Shown here in pieces: positions 1 through 12,200 of a stretch of DNA of 64,000 nt. Source of the DNA: Actinernus sp. WN-2022. Taxonomy: Eukaryota; Cnidaria; Anthozoa; Actiniaria; Actinernidae. The position numbers and the translations under genes are program-made. Below the pieces are notes generated by a model. The model had not been told where the DNA came from. It saw nothing but the letters and a program-made list of their open reading frames with translations, and made no database searches. How positions within the stretch are numbered: the stretch's first letter is position 1; each line of letters starts with the position of its first letter. The stretch covers positions 15,219,524 through 15,283,523 of the forward strand of contig JAOWCC010001501.1 in NCBI GenBank assembly GCA_030867875.1. Reading direction: 5' to 3'.

Positions 1-328
1 ACCGCTTTTCAAAGTAATTGCCGTCAATGTTGAGCGCCATGTTGCAGCGTGTGTCACGAGGTACTTTAATCTATCTTGCATGGTAAAGAATTCAGAGATG
101 TAACCCCAGTTGCTATGGAAACTCTAGATGACAGGGTATTCCTTCTCCAATCATAAAGGCAAGAGACTATTTTGCTAAAGGTTTTTTACCAGAATCGGAT
201 AACTTTGTTTTATTACGCAAGAAATCGTCTCTGAAGACTCGCATTCGGCACACTGAACTAAGAGGCCTTTAATTAGGTGATTATTTTGCAAGTAAAACTC
301 TGAATTCTATAACGGGACCTGAAACAAG

Positions 329-545
329 ATGCAAGATACATCATCAGCTCTATTTATTGGTATTAATTATTATAATTCCAGTTATTGTTATATATTAGCA
401 TTATTTAATATAAGTATTAGTATCTTAGTTTTACAAATTACCTATTTTAGCTCGTTAATTAAATACATTTATGTTAAGTCACGACCCCACAAGCTCCAAG
501 CTTTAAACTTTATCGTAGATAAATAAAGGTCATTGATTGATTGAA
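329..545 (+). mobile_element. 3' end of a LINE-type element
   Basis: AT-rich stretch ending in AAATAAAGG and a short (ATTG)n tail, the usual 3' end of CR1/L2-like non-LTR elements. It directly precedes the 29-bp satellite. The open frame inside it has no protein-like composition. Positions 1-328 hold no gene that I can recognise. Confidence 0.4.
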
Positions 546-563
546 CAACCATATATAGGGGCT

Positions 564-1032
564 GATCAAAGTCAGGACCCGCCTACTCCACCGAACACAG
601 TCAGGACCTGCCTAAACCACCAAACAAAGTCAGGACCTGCCTAATCCACCGAACAAAGTCAGGACCCGCCTAATCCACCGATCAAAGTCAGGACCCGCCT
701 AATCCACCGAACAAAGTCAGGACATGGCTAATCCACCGATCAAACTCAGGACCTGCCTAATCCACCAAACAAAGTCAGGACCTGGCTAATCCACCGATCA
801 AACTCAGGACCTGGCTAATCCAACGATCAAAGTCAGGACCTGGCTAATCCACCGATCAAAGTCAGGACCTGGCTAATCCACCGATCAAAGTCAGGACCTG
901 CCTAATCCACCGATCAAAGTCAGGACCTGGCTAATCCACCGATCAAAGTCAGGACATGGCTAATCCACCGATCAAACTCAGGACCCGCCTAATCCACCGA
1001 ACAAAGTCAGGACATGGCTAATCCACCGATCA
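564..1032 (+). repeat. 29-bp satellite array 1 (about 16 units)
   Basis: Unit AGTCAGGACCTGGCTAATCC plus ACCGATCAA. Variants differ at CCTGG/CCTGC/CATGG/CCCGC and ACCG/AACG. No unique spacers, so it is not a CRISPR. The same unit forms a larger array at 41143-42088. Confidence 0.95.
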
Positions 1033-1466
1033 ATTACCAACCTAGAGGAAAACGAGATACTGGTAAATTATGTAGTATTAGAAAGCAAATATCTGTTATA
1101 CCTTGGTAAATTTAAAAATGTTCCTTTATCAATAAGTGGTCTATTATCCAGAATAAAAAGAACATATCAGATAGAGCTTTCTATAGCGAGAGAAAAAAAC
1201 AATTGAACTTATCATTATGAAAAATGGGGGCCCCTAATGCCCCTTCTTGTATCAGCGTAAATGGATGACTCTTCGATTGATAAACCACTCGTCACCAAAA
1301 AGCCTTTTTTTTTTCATTTTTATTAAACTGTTTACATGTATCCACCTGGTTTTTTTTTACTAATTTTTTTTATTTTCTATGCTGTAATTTTTTTTCCTTT
1401 TATAAGTATGTATGTGTATATTATGTGTAAAAAATTAGAAAAATAAACAAAATACAAAAAAAAAAG
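1033..1466 (+). mobile_element. LINE 3' fragment (end of RT-encoding ORF plus 3' UTR), copy 1
   Basis: Reads ITNLEENEILVNYVV... on the plus strand, the end of an L1/Tx1-type ORF2, followed by an AT-rich tail with AATAAA-like sites near 1440. It is joined abruptly to the satellite at 1032/1033. The matching fragment at 44377 keeps about 90 bp more of the ORF. Confidence 0.55.
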
Positions 1467-1842
1467 ACTGGGGACGAGTATGGTCGCGTGATATAAGGGA
1501 ATGGTTTTTAAGTTGAAAATAGGCTTTGTCGTTATTCTATATCTATCACAGAATAGCATATCAAATTTCCGTTTAACAAAAGGTCACTAGACGTGAGTCA
1601 CGCTCACGCCCCCTCCGGGAGTTCACTCAACTGTTTGCCAACATTACGCAATTTTCTTGCAATTTGTTAATTTTATACCTCGTAAATAAAAAACCTACGA
1701 ACGGAATACGAAACAATAATGTCTTTTCATTGTAGTTTTAATAGTTTAAACCCCATAGTCGCTTATTTTCCGCGGTCAATTTGCAATTGTTTTCGCGGAC
1801 CGGTTGAGTCAAAATATACAGGGCGTTCCTCTATTTCTGGGC

Positions 1843-1850
1843 TATAAAAG
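1843..1850 (+). promoter_or_regulatory. TATA box of the small secreted-type ORF
   Basis: TATAAAAG, 111 bp upstream of the ATG at 1961, conserved in the second copy at 45302. The 5' leader would be about 80-90 nt. Confidence 0.45.
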
Positions 1851-1960
1851 GCTGGGAAAAGACCAATCAAAAACCTACAACCGAATGCAATTAGTCTATT
1901 GAATTTCCCGCGTTTTCATGTATAGTTTGCCCACATTCGTAACGAATAAGCGCGGTCGAA

Positions 1961-2206
1961 ATGACAACGAAAATCTTGCATCTGCTTGCAATACTTGTTC
2001 TTCCAATCGTCGAAGCGCTCGGGGAGCAACATACTGGAAATGCTGGCTCGCAACGCGCTGAATGTCCATCTTTTATGCACGAAATTAACAAGAAAGTACA
2101 GTTTTACTATAAATATTGGAGTGATTCAGCACAAGTTTATTTTACACTGTGGCTAGATACCCGGTACCATGGTTACCAGAACTATTCTTTCTTTACTGAG
2201 AAGTAA
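1961..2206 (+). CDS. Small secreted-type ORF, antisense to the TRPA copy 1 block
   Basis: 81 codons. Starts with a signal-peptide-like stretch (MTTKILHLLAILVLP, then VEALG as a plausible cleavage region) and continues with a polar, Tyr-rich part (VQFYYKYWSD) and one Cys. A TATA box lies about 110 bp upstream. I do not recognise the family. The stop overlaps a possible splice donor (GAGAA|GTAAAC; GTAAGC in the copy at 45421), so this may be the first exon of a longer gene whose other exons I could not find. It sits on the strand opposite TRPA, in the segment that corresponds to TRPA intron 8. A chance ORF is possible, but the leader peptide, the TATA box and the conserved upstream region argue against it. 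Confidence 0.5.
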   Translation: MTTKILHLLAILVLPIVEALGEQHTGNAGSQRAECPSFMHEINKKVQFYYKYWSDSAQVYFTLWLDTRYHGYQNYSFFTEK

Positions 2207-3011
2207 ACAGTCCCCAAGATGGACGTCTGAGATTTCGATTAGAGTAATTCCCTTGTCCTCGGCTGTAGCACGGACACATTTCGTGACACTAATAATATTA
2301 AGCAAACATTGATAAGCAAACACTGGTGTTATGAGTCGAATTGATGACTTGTATTTTCGTTACTTTTTCTTAACTGCTGATACACAGTCTTAGTTTCTTT
2401 CTGTAAAATATTTTGCTGTCGATCGACGTTGTGAGTCCTCCCTCGAACATATCCTGTTCAACACAAACCTCTATCCGGAACAGCTGGATCGTCCCGCTTT
2501 CGATCGTCTCAGAATATAATTTTCTCTTAACTTCTCGATATAATCCCGCAAAATCATGAAGACTGACCGGTTTGTCAGGGAAACTCTGAACTGTCTGAAG
2601 GAACACTAAGGTCTTTCAACGCGAATACTTATAATCAGAGCGGGCTATATATAGTTTCATCACCGAATGGTATCTACTTATTATTTTTACTCGCTCCCTC
2701 ATCGTAAAGTTTATTATCTTTTTTGCCTTTTTCCTCATTATTGGTGACGAATTCGACGAAATCTCGTCGATAAATTTTATATTGCATTCACGTTTGACCT
2801 CTGTGTTGACAATCGTCTGCTTTATTTCTTTCAACGACTACATTACGCATGCGGAATATGGAAATAAGCTGTCCGCACTGGCCTGGACACTAGCAAGAAC
2901 AAATGTTCTTGCTTGTATGGGATAAGTTTCATATGAGTAGCTTAGCAAATCAGATTGCAGGATTCTTGTTATAACACTAGTTGGTTTCTACTAAAACAGT
3001 TTATAGCTCAC

Positions 3012-3215
3012 CAGTAAATTGATCAGAAGGATCGTAATGAACACGACGAACACCACCATGATCACTACGGTAAACTCAGGAACAGGAACAAGAGGAGCTC
3101 CGGAGTTTGAATTGTATTGGCCCAGTGAATCAACAATGATAGTTTGATAGTCCATTCCATTCACCATCATCATGAACGTCTTGGCAAACGACCAGCCAAA
3201 AGTGCGGAACGCCGC
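3012..3215 (-). CDS. TRPA1: TRPA1-like copy 1, exon 8 (pore and S6)
   Basis: Acceptor TCTGTAG|GCGGCG, donor CTG|GTGAGC. Same pore and filter (VNGMDY) as copy 2. It is the last recognisable exon of copy 1 in the window. Confidence 0.92.
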
Positions 3216-6200
3216 CTACAGATGATAACAAGAAACATCAAAAGGACCCTGCATCGGTGAGATAGGGACGGTCAGGGGTGGGGCTGGATTTTTTGGTACG
3301 AATTTAAATGCTTTGCATGTTCCGGCTTTTTTCACCTTTAAAAAATATACATATCCTATCAATTGTACCTGTATTTCTTGCATGATAGTCCCTCGACAGA
3401 CACATTCTATTATTTTAGTAGTACCCGCTGAGAGCGGAAGCCAATTTTGTGTTGAAAGATAATTTAACGACAAATAGTGTGTCTGTCTCGGAACTATTAT
3501 AAAAATAGAGTGTGTCCGTCGAGGAACTATCGGCTGATATACCTTTGTTCACCACAAATCCTGACAAAATGTTTGCGCGCGCTCATTGGCCGAAAGCGAT
3601 CAAGTGACGTGATAGTTGTCGTCCACGGAGGAAAACTATTAGGCGTTATAGTTCACCACAACATTTTGGCGCGCGCTCATAGGCTAAAAGCGATCACATG
3701 ACGTGATAGTTGTCATCCGCGGAGGCAAACTGTCAGGCGATATTGCCCGCTGAGCACGAAAGACAATTTTGTGTCGAACAATAACGCAAATAGACTGTGT
3801 CTGTCTCGGACCTATTGGCTGATAGTTTTCCTTGGAAATTCGATGTTCTTAAAACTAGCATATAAGCCCTCGAACTGCGTTAACGGGCTTATATATCAAA
3901 TTTCCGCGGGCAACTATAAGCCGATAGTTCCTCGACGGACACAGTCTATTTGTATAATCAGTGCCCGCTGAGAGCGGAAGACAATTTTGTACTGAATAAT
4001 AACGACAAATAGACTGTGTTTGTCTCGGAACTATTATACAAATAGACTGTATCCGTCAAAGAACTATCGGTTGTTAGTTGCTCGCGGAAATTTGATGTTC
4101 TTAAAACAAATATAAGCCCGAGAACGCAGTTCGAGGGCTTATATGCTAGTTTTAAGAACATCAAATTTCCAAGGGAAACTACCGATAGTTCCGAGACAAA
4201 CACAGTCTATTTGTCGTTATTGTTCAACACAAAATCGTCTTTCGTGTTCAGCGGGTACTATTATACAAATAGACTGTGTTCGTCGAGGAACTATCGGCTG
4301 ATAGTTGCCCGCGGAAATTTGATGTTCTTAAAACAAATATAAGCCCGAGAACGAAGTTCGAGGGCTTATATGCTAGTTTTAAGAACATCAAATTTCCAAG
4401 GGAAACTATCGGCCGATAGTTCCGAGACAAACACAGTCTATTTGTCGTTATTGTTCATCACAAAATCGTCTTCCGCTGTCAGCGGGCACTATCGCCTGAT
4501 AGTTTTCATCCGCGGACGACAACTATCACGTCACGTGATCGCTTTTAGCCAATGAGCGCGCGCCTAAATTTTGTGGTGAACTATAACGCCTGATAGTTTG
4601 CATCTGCGGAAGACAACTATCACGTCACGTGATCGCTTTTGGCCAATGAGCGCGCGCCGAAATTTTGTGGTGAACTATAACGACAAATAGACTGTGTTTG
4701 TCTCGGAACTATCGGCTGATAGTTTCCCTTGTCCTTTATATGTCCTTTATGAAAGAAGCTTCTTTAATCTTACATAAGAATTCAAATTTTATATACTATT
4801 GACCAAATGAATTTATTATTATTGTACATAGTTTTCTCTATCATTATTGTATATAGGACAGCTATAGGTTCTCATTTTTAATGTTAATATATTAAGTATT
4901 AGTGTAATAGAAGTAGGTCCACATCAGCTTTGGCTGCCTATAATTTAACTTACTGTGTACCAAATAAAGTATGTATGTATGTATGTTGGAAATTTGATGT
5001 TCTTAAAACTAGCATATAAGCGCTCGAACTTCGTTCTCGGGCTTATATTTGTTTTAAGAACATCAAATTTCCGCGGGCAACTATCAGCCGATAGTTCCTC
5101 GACGGACACAGTCTATTTGTATAATAGTTGCCCGCGGAAATTTGATGTTCTTTAAAACAAATGTAAGCCCGTGAACGCAGTTCGAGGGCTTATATGCTAG
5201 TTTTAAGAACATCAAATTTCCAAGGGAAACTCCAGACACACTCTTCCTATTGTCTTCTTGGTTCAACGCACTATTTTACAAATTTCATCCAATCAGAATC
5301 GGACAGAATGTAGTGGTGCACTATACCAGCCGATAGTCCTTCGACAGGCCTAGCAAACTAGAACCGAAAAGCTCGCAGTCTAATTATATAACATGACCCA
5401 CCTGTTCCTTGAGTAACGCAAAAAATGCCAAAGCAAACGCCATGATGAAGACGAAGAACATACTCAAAACTTTAGTCATGGTCTTCAGCACCTCAATGTA
5501 CATTGACACATAGAGTCCAAACACATTAAATCGGGGAAGGAACAATATCACATCAGTGTAACACAGCAGGATCGCAACGGCACCGATGGGCCACAAGGCC
5601 CCTGAGCTACGATAGACGTTTTGACCCATGACAAACGGTAAGACAAACAGAAATGAAGATATGAAGCCAGCCCATTCAATGTAATTAGTAAAATGGCGAA
5701 AATAAGTGACTCCATTTGAGGTCATCTGGAAAATTTCCTTCACCAAATGACAGCATATGAAAATAGTCACAAGGACGGGAACAGTTGTTGAGTAATGGGA
5801 TCTTAATTTGAAGATTTTGTCGTCTTCGTCTAGGACTTGGGTTTTGTTGCTCCCGGGCATCAAGAAGCTCTGCTTGGTTCTCTCGGATATGAGAAAGACC
5901 GTCAAAAGGACGAGATAGATTAAGAAAGTGATAAAATTGAACCAGAAGACTGGCTTCCCAAGAGTGTTCCACTTTAACAGCAGCAACGTCTGGGTAAGAT
6001 TATGGGAAAGAAGCGTCTCTCGTTTGTTGTCTACCATCGTCGTTGGCGCAAAGTAGCGTTGTGCCCTCTTCTTACCCAAATCTTGTTCAGCATCAAGGCC
6101 ACTGTCTAGTAGACGAAAGTCGAGCTCGATGAAGTACTCGGGGTCTGTCGTTGGGAGCTCGGAATACCGAATGCAGCGATCCATTACAACTTCGGCAACT

Positions 6201-9200
6201 TTCGGCATTTTTTCAATGAGGTCTTTCATTGGGATTCTGTCATCAATTGGCCGAGGACGGAGAACGTCAAACCACCTATGAAGTTCGAGTAAGAAAATTA
6301 ACCAATCAATCAATTATCAATCAATCAGTCGATCAATGGAGGTATATTGGGTTGGTCTAATAAACATTGCCGCACGCCACGAGACGCAGTCGAGACGCGT
6401 GACTCAGTCGAGACGCGTGACTCAGTCGAGACGCGTGACTCAGTCGAGACGCGTGACTCAGTCGAGACGTGTGACTCAGTGTTGTTTCTGTCGCATTGTG
6501 ACGTTATCTGTGTATCTATACGAGGACAGACCCACGGCAGAATGACAATAGTTTTATACAATAATTAGTGAAGTCAACAAAGGAGGATACGAAATGGTTT
6601 TATACAAAACGTGACGGCATCTGTGTATCTATTTGTTTTATACAATATTTAGCGAAAAAAATTGAAGTAACGAAAAGAGTTTGTACAAAACGTGACGTTA
6701 TCTGTGTATCTGTAATCAGATCACGCATTGTTTATTACATAAGTCTTGACATATTCCAGACTTGTTTTATGACAAGCTCTCGCCTGTCCATAACTTTCTC
6801 GAATTTCTGCAAAAGAAAAATCACTGGTAAAATATGTGTGGGAAATATGCTAGTCATGAAGTTGCTAGTTGCAGTTGCGAGTTGCTAGTTGCGAATCCAA
6901 AATCCTAACCCTACATTTAAAAATACCCTAACCGTCAACAACGGGTGCTCCCTCATTTAGCTCACTGAATTTGTGGTGTTTAGAGCTAGTCACTAATATG
7001 AGGTTTTAGGGCTAGATCACTAAACAACACATGCTTCTTCGTTCTCCCTATATATATGAACTAATGCAAATCCTAACACTACATTTAAAATACCCTAACC
7101 GTCAACAACGGGTGCTCACTCATTTAGCTCACTGAATTTATGTACATCACCGCTAATCCAAATCCTAACCCTACATTTAAAAAAAACTCGCAACTCGCAA
7201 CTCCATGACTAGCAATATACCGGTACCCCTAAAATATCATTGAAAATTTGCTGAAACGTGTATAGGTTTATTTTAATCTTCTATCTCGATCTTGCAATTT
7301 CAGCCCTCCTTGGAACCTTAGGTTGACCCTGCGCAGTGCCGTAATTAATACAGTTACTGGTTATTTCGTAGTTTTCTATGGAATAGGTGCCAATATTTCA
7401 TGAGAAATTTGTATTGTTTGGTAAATAAACGAGCCTTGCGGCGAGTTGTATACCAAAATATTATAAATTTCAAATAAAATGTTCGTCGTATTCCATAACA
7501 ATACCATGAAATAACCATGTTATCCTATAAATAAGAAATGGGTAAGTCTATTTTATCTTCGGAATTAGAAAGAGATGGCAGACTTGAATCATCGCATCAT
7601 GAAACTCTTTCTTTGAAATTTCTTAGAAGCCAACGATCGTGAGTGGCGGCCGTGTCTGGAGACTAATTATGTATTCAAATTTATAGATTCTGATTGGCTG
7701 AGAAAGTAATAGCGAAGTTTCCTGCATTTTGATTGGTTTTGCCAAGCCATGAAATACAATAGCCTGCTTCCGAGAAACGCCTCACTTTCTACATACAAAG
7801 CAATCAATACGAGGCTCCGTGCATAATCCTCAGTCGTTCGTGACAAGACTACAGCACTTCTGTAGTTTGTCACGAACGACTGAGCATTATGCACGGAGCC
7901 TCGTATTGATTCTTTTGTATGTAGAAAGTGAGGCATATCTCGAAAGTGGGCTATTATGGCGCTGAGTTTGCATGTGTTGCTTGTTATAAGGACTCCAAAG
8001 GGTTATTCATAAGATCGGTACACTTTTAACTTGTGGCTTTTGCATCCAAGTGTCAGAAGAGTTAAAACTAAAGCAGCTTACCATATGAAAACTACTAATT
8101 AAAGCTGCATCAGAAATCAAAAAGTGCTCAAATCGAAATGTTACTCCAGGTCAAAAACGTTGATCGAAAACTGAAGTCCCCGAGCAACTCGTGGCCAGAC
8201 CAAGCTCACGCCCGATAGCAGATAATCTGAGGGTAGAAAAGTGTGACACACTAAAAAGGATTGAAAAGCGACTCCCTTTCTTTCGCAGCAAAAAAAGCCT
8301 TTCAGAAGCTCACCTGTCACTCCGCACAATTGCCATGGCAACATAGTTATTTCCGTTTTCCACAGCAACATCCAGACATGTCATGCCATCCTTATTACGC
8401 GCCGTGACATCAGCATTGCGGTCAAGGAGTAAATGCACCACACGAGCCTTTCCATTCTGCGCTGCAATGATCAGAGGCGTATTGCCGTTACTGTCCTCGG
8501 CTTCTATGGTGTAACTGCAACCAATGTTACTTTCGTTCAATAGGATATCTACTGTTTGCACGTGACCTGAGCCCGCAGCTTGGTGAAGGGGTGTAAAGCG
8601 GTTGCTGTCTTTAGTGGTGAGATCAGCTCCTCTTCGAATCAAGAACTTGCAGACTTTTCTACGATGAGAAATGGGAAAAGGGATTTAGTTATGTAGTATA
8701 CCGGGAGATATGTTCTCTATCAGGAGCTCATTACCAGGAGCGTTCATCTGTATGGGATTTGCGAGGTCGCGAAATCCGAACTGATGTGTTTTAGCTTGAG
8801 ATTTGCCGTGAAAATGTACTGTTCCCATTGTGGTAAGAAAAAAATGAAAATAATTGTCTTCATCAATGCCCAAGGAATTTCCAGATGAAGAATCAGAACT
8901 CTACTCCGCCAAGTTACTATGTAAAACGAGACTTATCCTTATTCTAGCTTTGTTTATCTTGTAACTAATTGTAATAAGGGCTCTACAATAAATAAGCAAT
9001 GTTATGCTCTCTAGTAGACTCCCCATCGCTGCTATTGTAATTTCTAAATTATGATTATACATAACAATCTTGTGATGAAATTAATTTGATTGATTGGTTA
9101 CAACAAATGTGTGTTATAATCGCTTTAAATGGGATGTGTCATGGTGAGTTATTTTCAGTGATTTTCATATGAAATGACGAACCTCGCACACATATTGAGG

Positions 9201-12200
9201 AACATATTGCACAGCATTTCAATCGAGGGAGCTGACTTAACCGATTGTAGCCAATTAACAACCATCAACATTGACTCCATACATGCGCAACACCATGACA
9301 TAGCCCATTACACTTGTAGGATTCACATCTTACCTGTGCCCGTTCATAGCTGCTACGTGCAAAGGCGTGAGCCCGCTGTCGTCCGTATCATTGACATGCG
9401 CAGGCGCGACGTCTACCAAAGCTTTCACGCAGGCCTCCTTACCAGTCTCCGCGGCCATGTGAAGTGGCGTCCTTTCGAAAACGTCCCTGGGGCTGGCTGT
9501 GGCGTTTTGGATAAGCAGTAGTTCTACTATCTGTAAAGTAATGTAAGATTGTTTCGGCTTAATAAAGCATCAACATATGACTTCGCTAGCTGATTTTTGT
9601 ATTTCGCAAATAATCAAACATACCGTTTTACAGCAGGATGATGCAATAGGTCAAGTCTTGGCCGCAAAGGGACATGCTCCCCCGGAAAATATTTAAATGT
9701 AGATGCTCTGAGATACAATCTCGTGCATTTCGGAAGCAACAGTAAAAAGTTAACACAGTTACATTATGCAAAATATTCACCACACTGCAATTAGCAAAAC
9801 ATTTTGGGGAGAAGGTGGAGTGTTTGAGAGGAGGGAGCTTCCCCCCTTCTCCCCCGCTAGATAGAACCCTGTACATTAACAACTGAAACATCAACAATTG
9901 ACTTCTAAACGAACTTGATATGATTCTAGACAACTGAAGCAGAAAGACGCAATCCTTCCAAGACTTAAAATGGAATATTATTACATAGTTTACTAGATTC
10001 TATAAGTGCAGAATATGGTTCAAGTCTGAAAACACTGTCAACAGTTGTTATATTAATTGGCAAGATTTCGGTAGGTTTGACATATTACCTCGGTTTGACC
10101 GGAAAATGCAGCAAGGTGGAGCGGGACTCGGAGATCCTTATCCCCAACTTCAAGGAGATCAATTTCATTCTCTTCTATGAGCATGCGCAGTGTGTCTAGA
10201 TGTTTATTCTGCACAGCCAGATGTAAACAGGTCTTGAGGCTCTCCATACGCAGTCCTGGGTCGGCCCCAGACTTCATGAGAAGTTTTGCAGCTTCCGTTC
10301 TACCGCTTCTGACCGCGAGGAGGAATGGGGTGAGTCCATTCTCTTCCCGAGGGTCTATCGGTGAGTCAGCCGCTAGCAGACATTTGATGACGTCACAGTG
10401 TCCAAACTGCGCGGCGCTGGGGGAGTTATTTAAAAATACTTTAGCAAACAGACTGGAGTCCAGTTAACGGCGCAGAATGGCATAGAAACATGGGGAGATG
10501 GGGAGGGAGAGGAGGCCCAAGAAAAAAGGGAAGACACGGTTTATGCAATTGATAATGGTAAAACCATAACATTAAACAACATAAACACTCACAAATGCAG
10601 TGCCACTCGCTGCTCAGCGTTTCGCGCCAAAACATCAGCACCACGAGTCACAAGCATCCGAACAACGTTCGTGTGACCAGCCAGTGCGGTCACGTGCAAA
10701 GCTGTGTTAAGCCCCAAGGCGTTCCTCGCCTCCAGATCAGCGCCATGACTGAGACAAACGTCCACGGTGCTCACGTGACCCTGTCGACATGACGCATGTA
10801 GTGGGGTGTTGTCTTCAAAATCTTGACCATTGACGAAGTTACCGAGTTTCATGGTTTGTGGTTTTGCTATCAAGAAAAATAGGAAAAAGGACAGAGGTTC
10901 AAAGGTTCGTTTATTTCACACAAAACACACAAAAGGAGATATACATACATAAAGAAAAGTTTGTGAAGCCCATTACCAGGAGCGTACCTATGTGATGGGT
11001 AGCGCCCGCAGCACAGTAGACGATGTGGCTATTTATAGATATCCAATTCCCGCGAAATAAAATGGTTGCCATGGTTGCTTGCGCTGCGGACAATGCGCGC
11101 TCCCCTGCATAGGAAAATAGCTGTGTGAATGCATAATGAGAAGTTGACGTTTCGTCGTATGATTGGTTTAGTGCAGGTATCCTTTGTCTACTTTCGCGGG
11201 GAACACAAAGCTAAAAATAGCTACATCATCTGTTCTACTGTTGGACAGACCTAATCTGGGAGATGCACGCTCCTGGTAATGGGCTCTTGATACAAGAGAT
11301 ACAACCCAGAGGGGTTAATTACAAACTCTTTCACCCTATTTGTAATTTATGATTAATCTAAGATGGCTGGATAGACACACAATTACTGTGTTTATAATTA
11401 GATAATTTTAAAATTAAAATACGATACTGAGTTCATTCTATTCATGTACAGGAGAATTAGCTTTGTACACAAATGTGAATCACAGTGTGGAGATTAGATG
11501 CTTTTTGAAGTGTTTCTTAAAAAAATTATTTGAAGAACTGTTTTTAATCTCTATTGGAATGTCGTTCCAGGTTTTGACGGCTGCATATTTAACGCCGAAT
11601 TTGCCATAGTTTAGATTTTGTCGTGGTAAAAAAGGTTCTTATTTGATTTAGAGCGAGTGTCGTAATTAATAATAAGGGTCACGTCGTTGAAATAACTGGA
11701 AGTTGATTGATAGAATGCCTATGCACTAAATCACCGAGTTGGATGTCCACTATTTGAAATATATTAAAAATATTAAGCTTGTTGAATAAAGGTTTGCTTG
11801 GGGTTTTGAAATCGGAAAAAGTAATGACTCGAAGCGCTCGTTTTTGTAAAATGTGGATAGGTTTAAGCTTGGATTTATCATTACTGCCCCATATTAATGT
11901 ACCATATGATATATATGAATATATAAGGTTGTAGTAAATATTTTAAAGAATATCCAAGCTAAGATAATGCCTCACTTTACTCCGATTGTTTTTTGCAATT
12001 TTTCGTGATATAGAGTCTATTTGGGAATTCCAGGTAATATGTTCATCCAAGATTAAACCTAAAAAATTAGTTTGTACTGCTCTGTTAATAGACTGACCTG
12101 CTAATCTAAATATTAGGTCCGACTCGTTAACCACGGTATTATTACTCGGGCCAGGCCTTCGGCTGGCACGAGTCAGAAATCGCAAGTTGGCCGGCACGAG

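Noticed and set aside
564..1032. Regular 29-bp repeats resembling a CRISPR array
   Set aside because: Units are head-to-tail without unique spacers, and the setting is an animal intron.
2370..2834. Minus-strand frames that could be the missing C-terminal exon of TRPA copy 1
   Set aside because: No TRPA C-terminal motif, and the segment is largely deleted in copy 2 (around 45916), which has its real exons 9-10 elsewhere.
6336..6568. Frames through GAGACGCGTGACTCAGTC repeats
   Set aside because: An 18-bp period gives stop-free frames on both strands; intronic position.
9174..9521. Plus-strand 115-codon open frame (and the similar one at 49947-50285)
   Set aside because: Opposite strand of TRPA exon 5; the ankyrin reading on the minus strand with good splice sites explains the openness.
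10177..10467. Plus-strand 96-codon frame (and 51001-51306)
   Set aside because: Shadow of TRPA exon 4.
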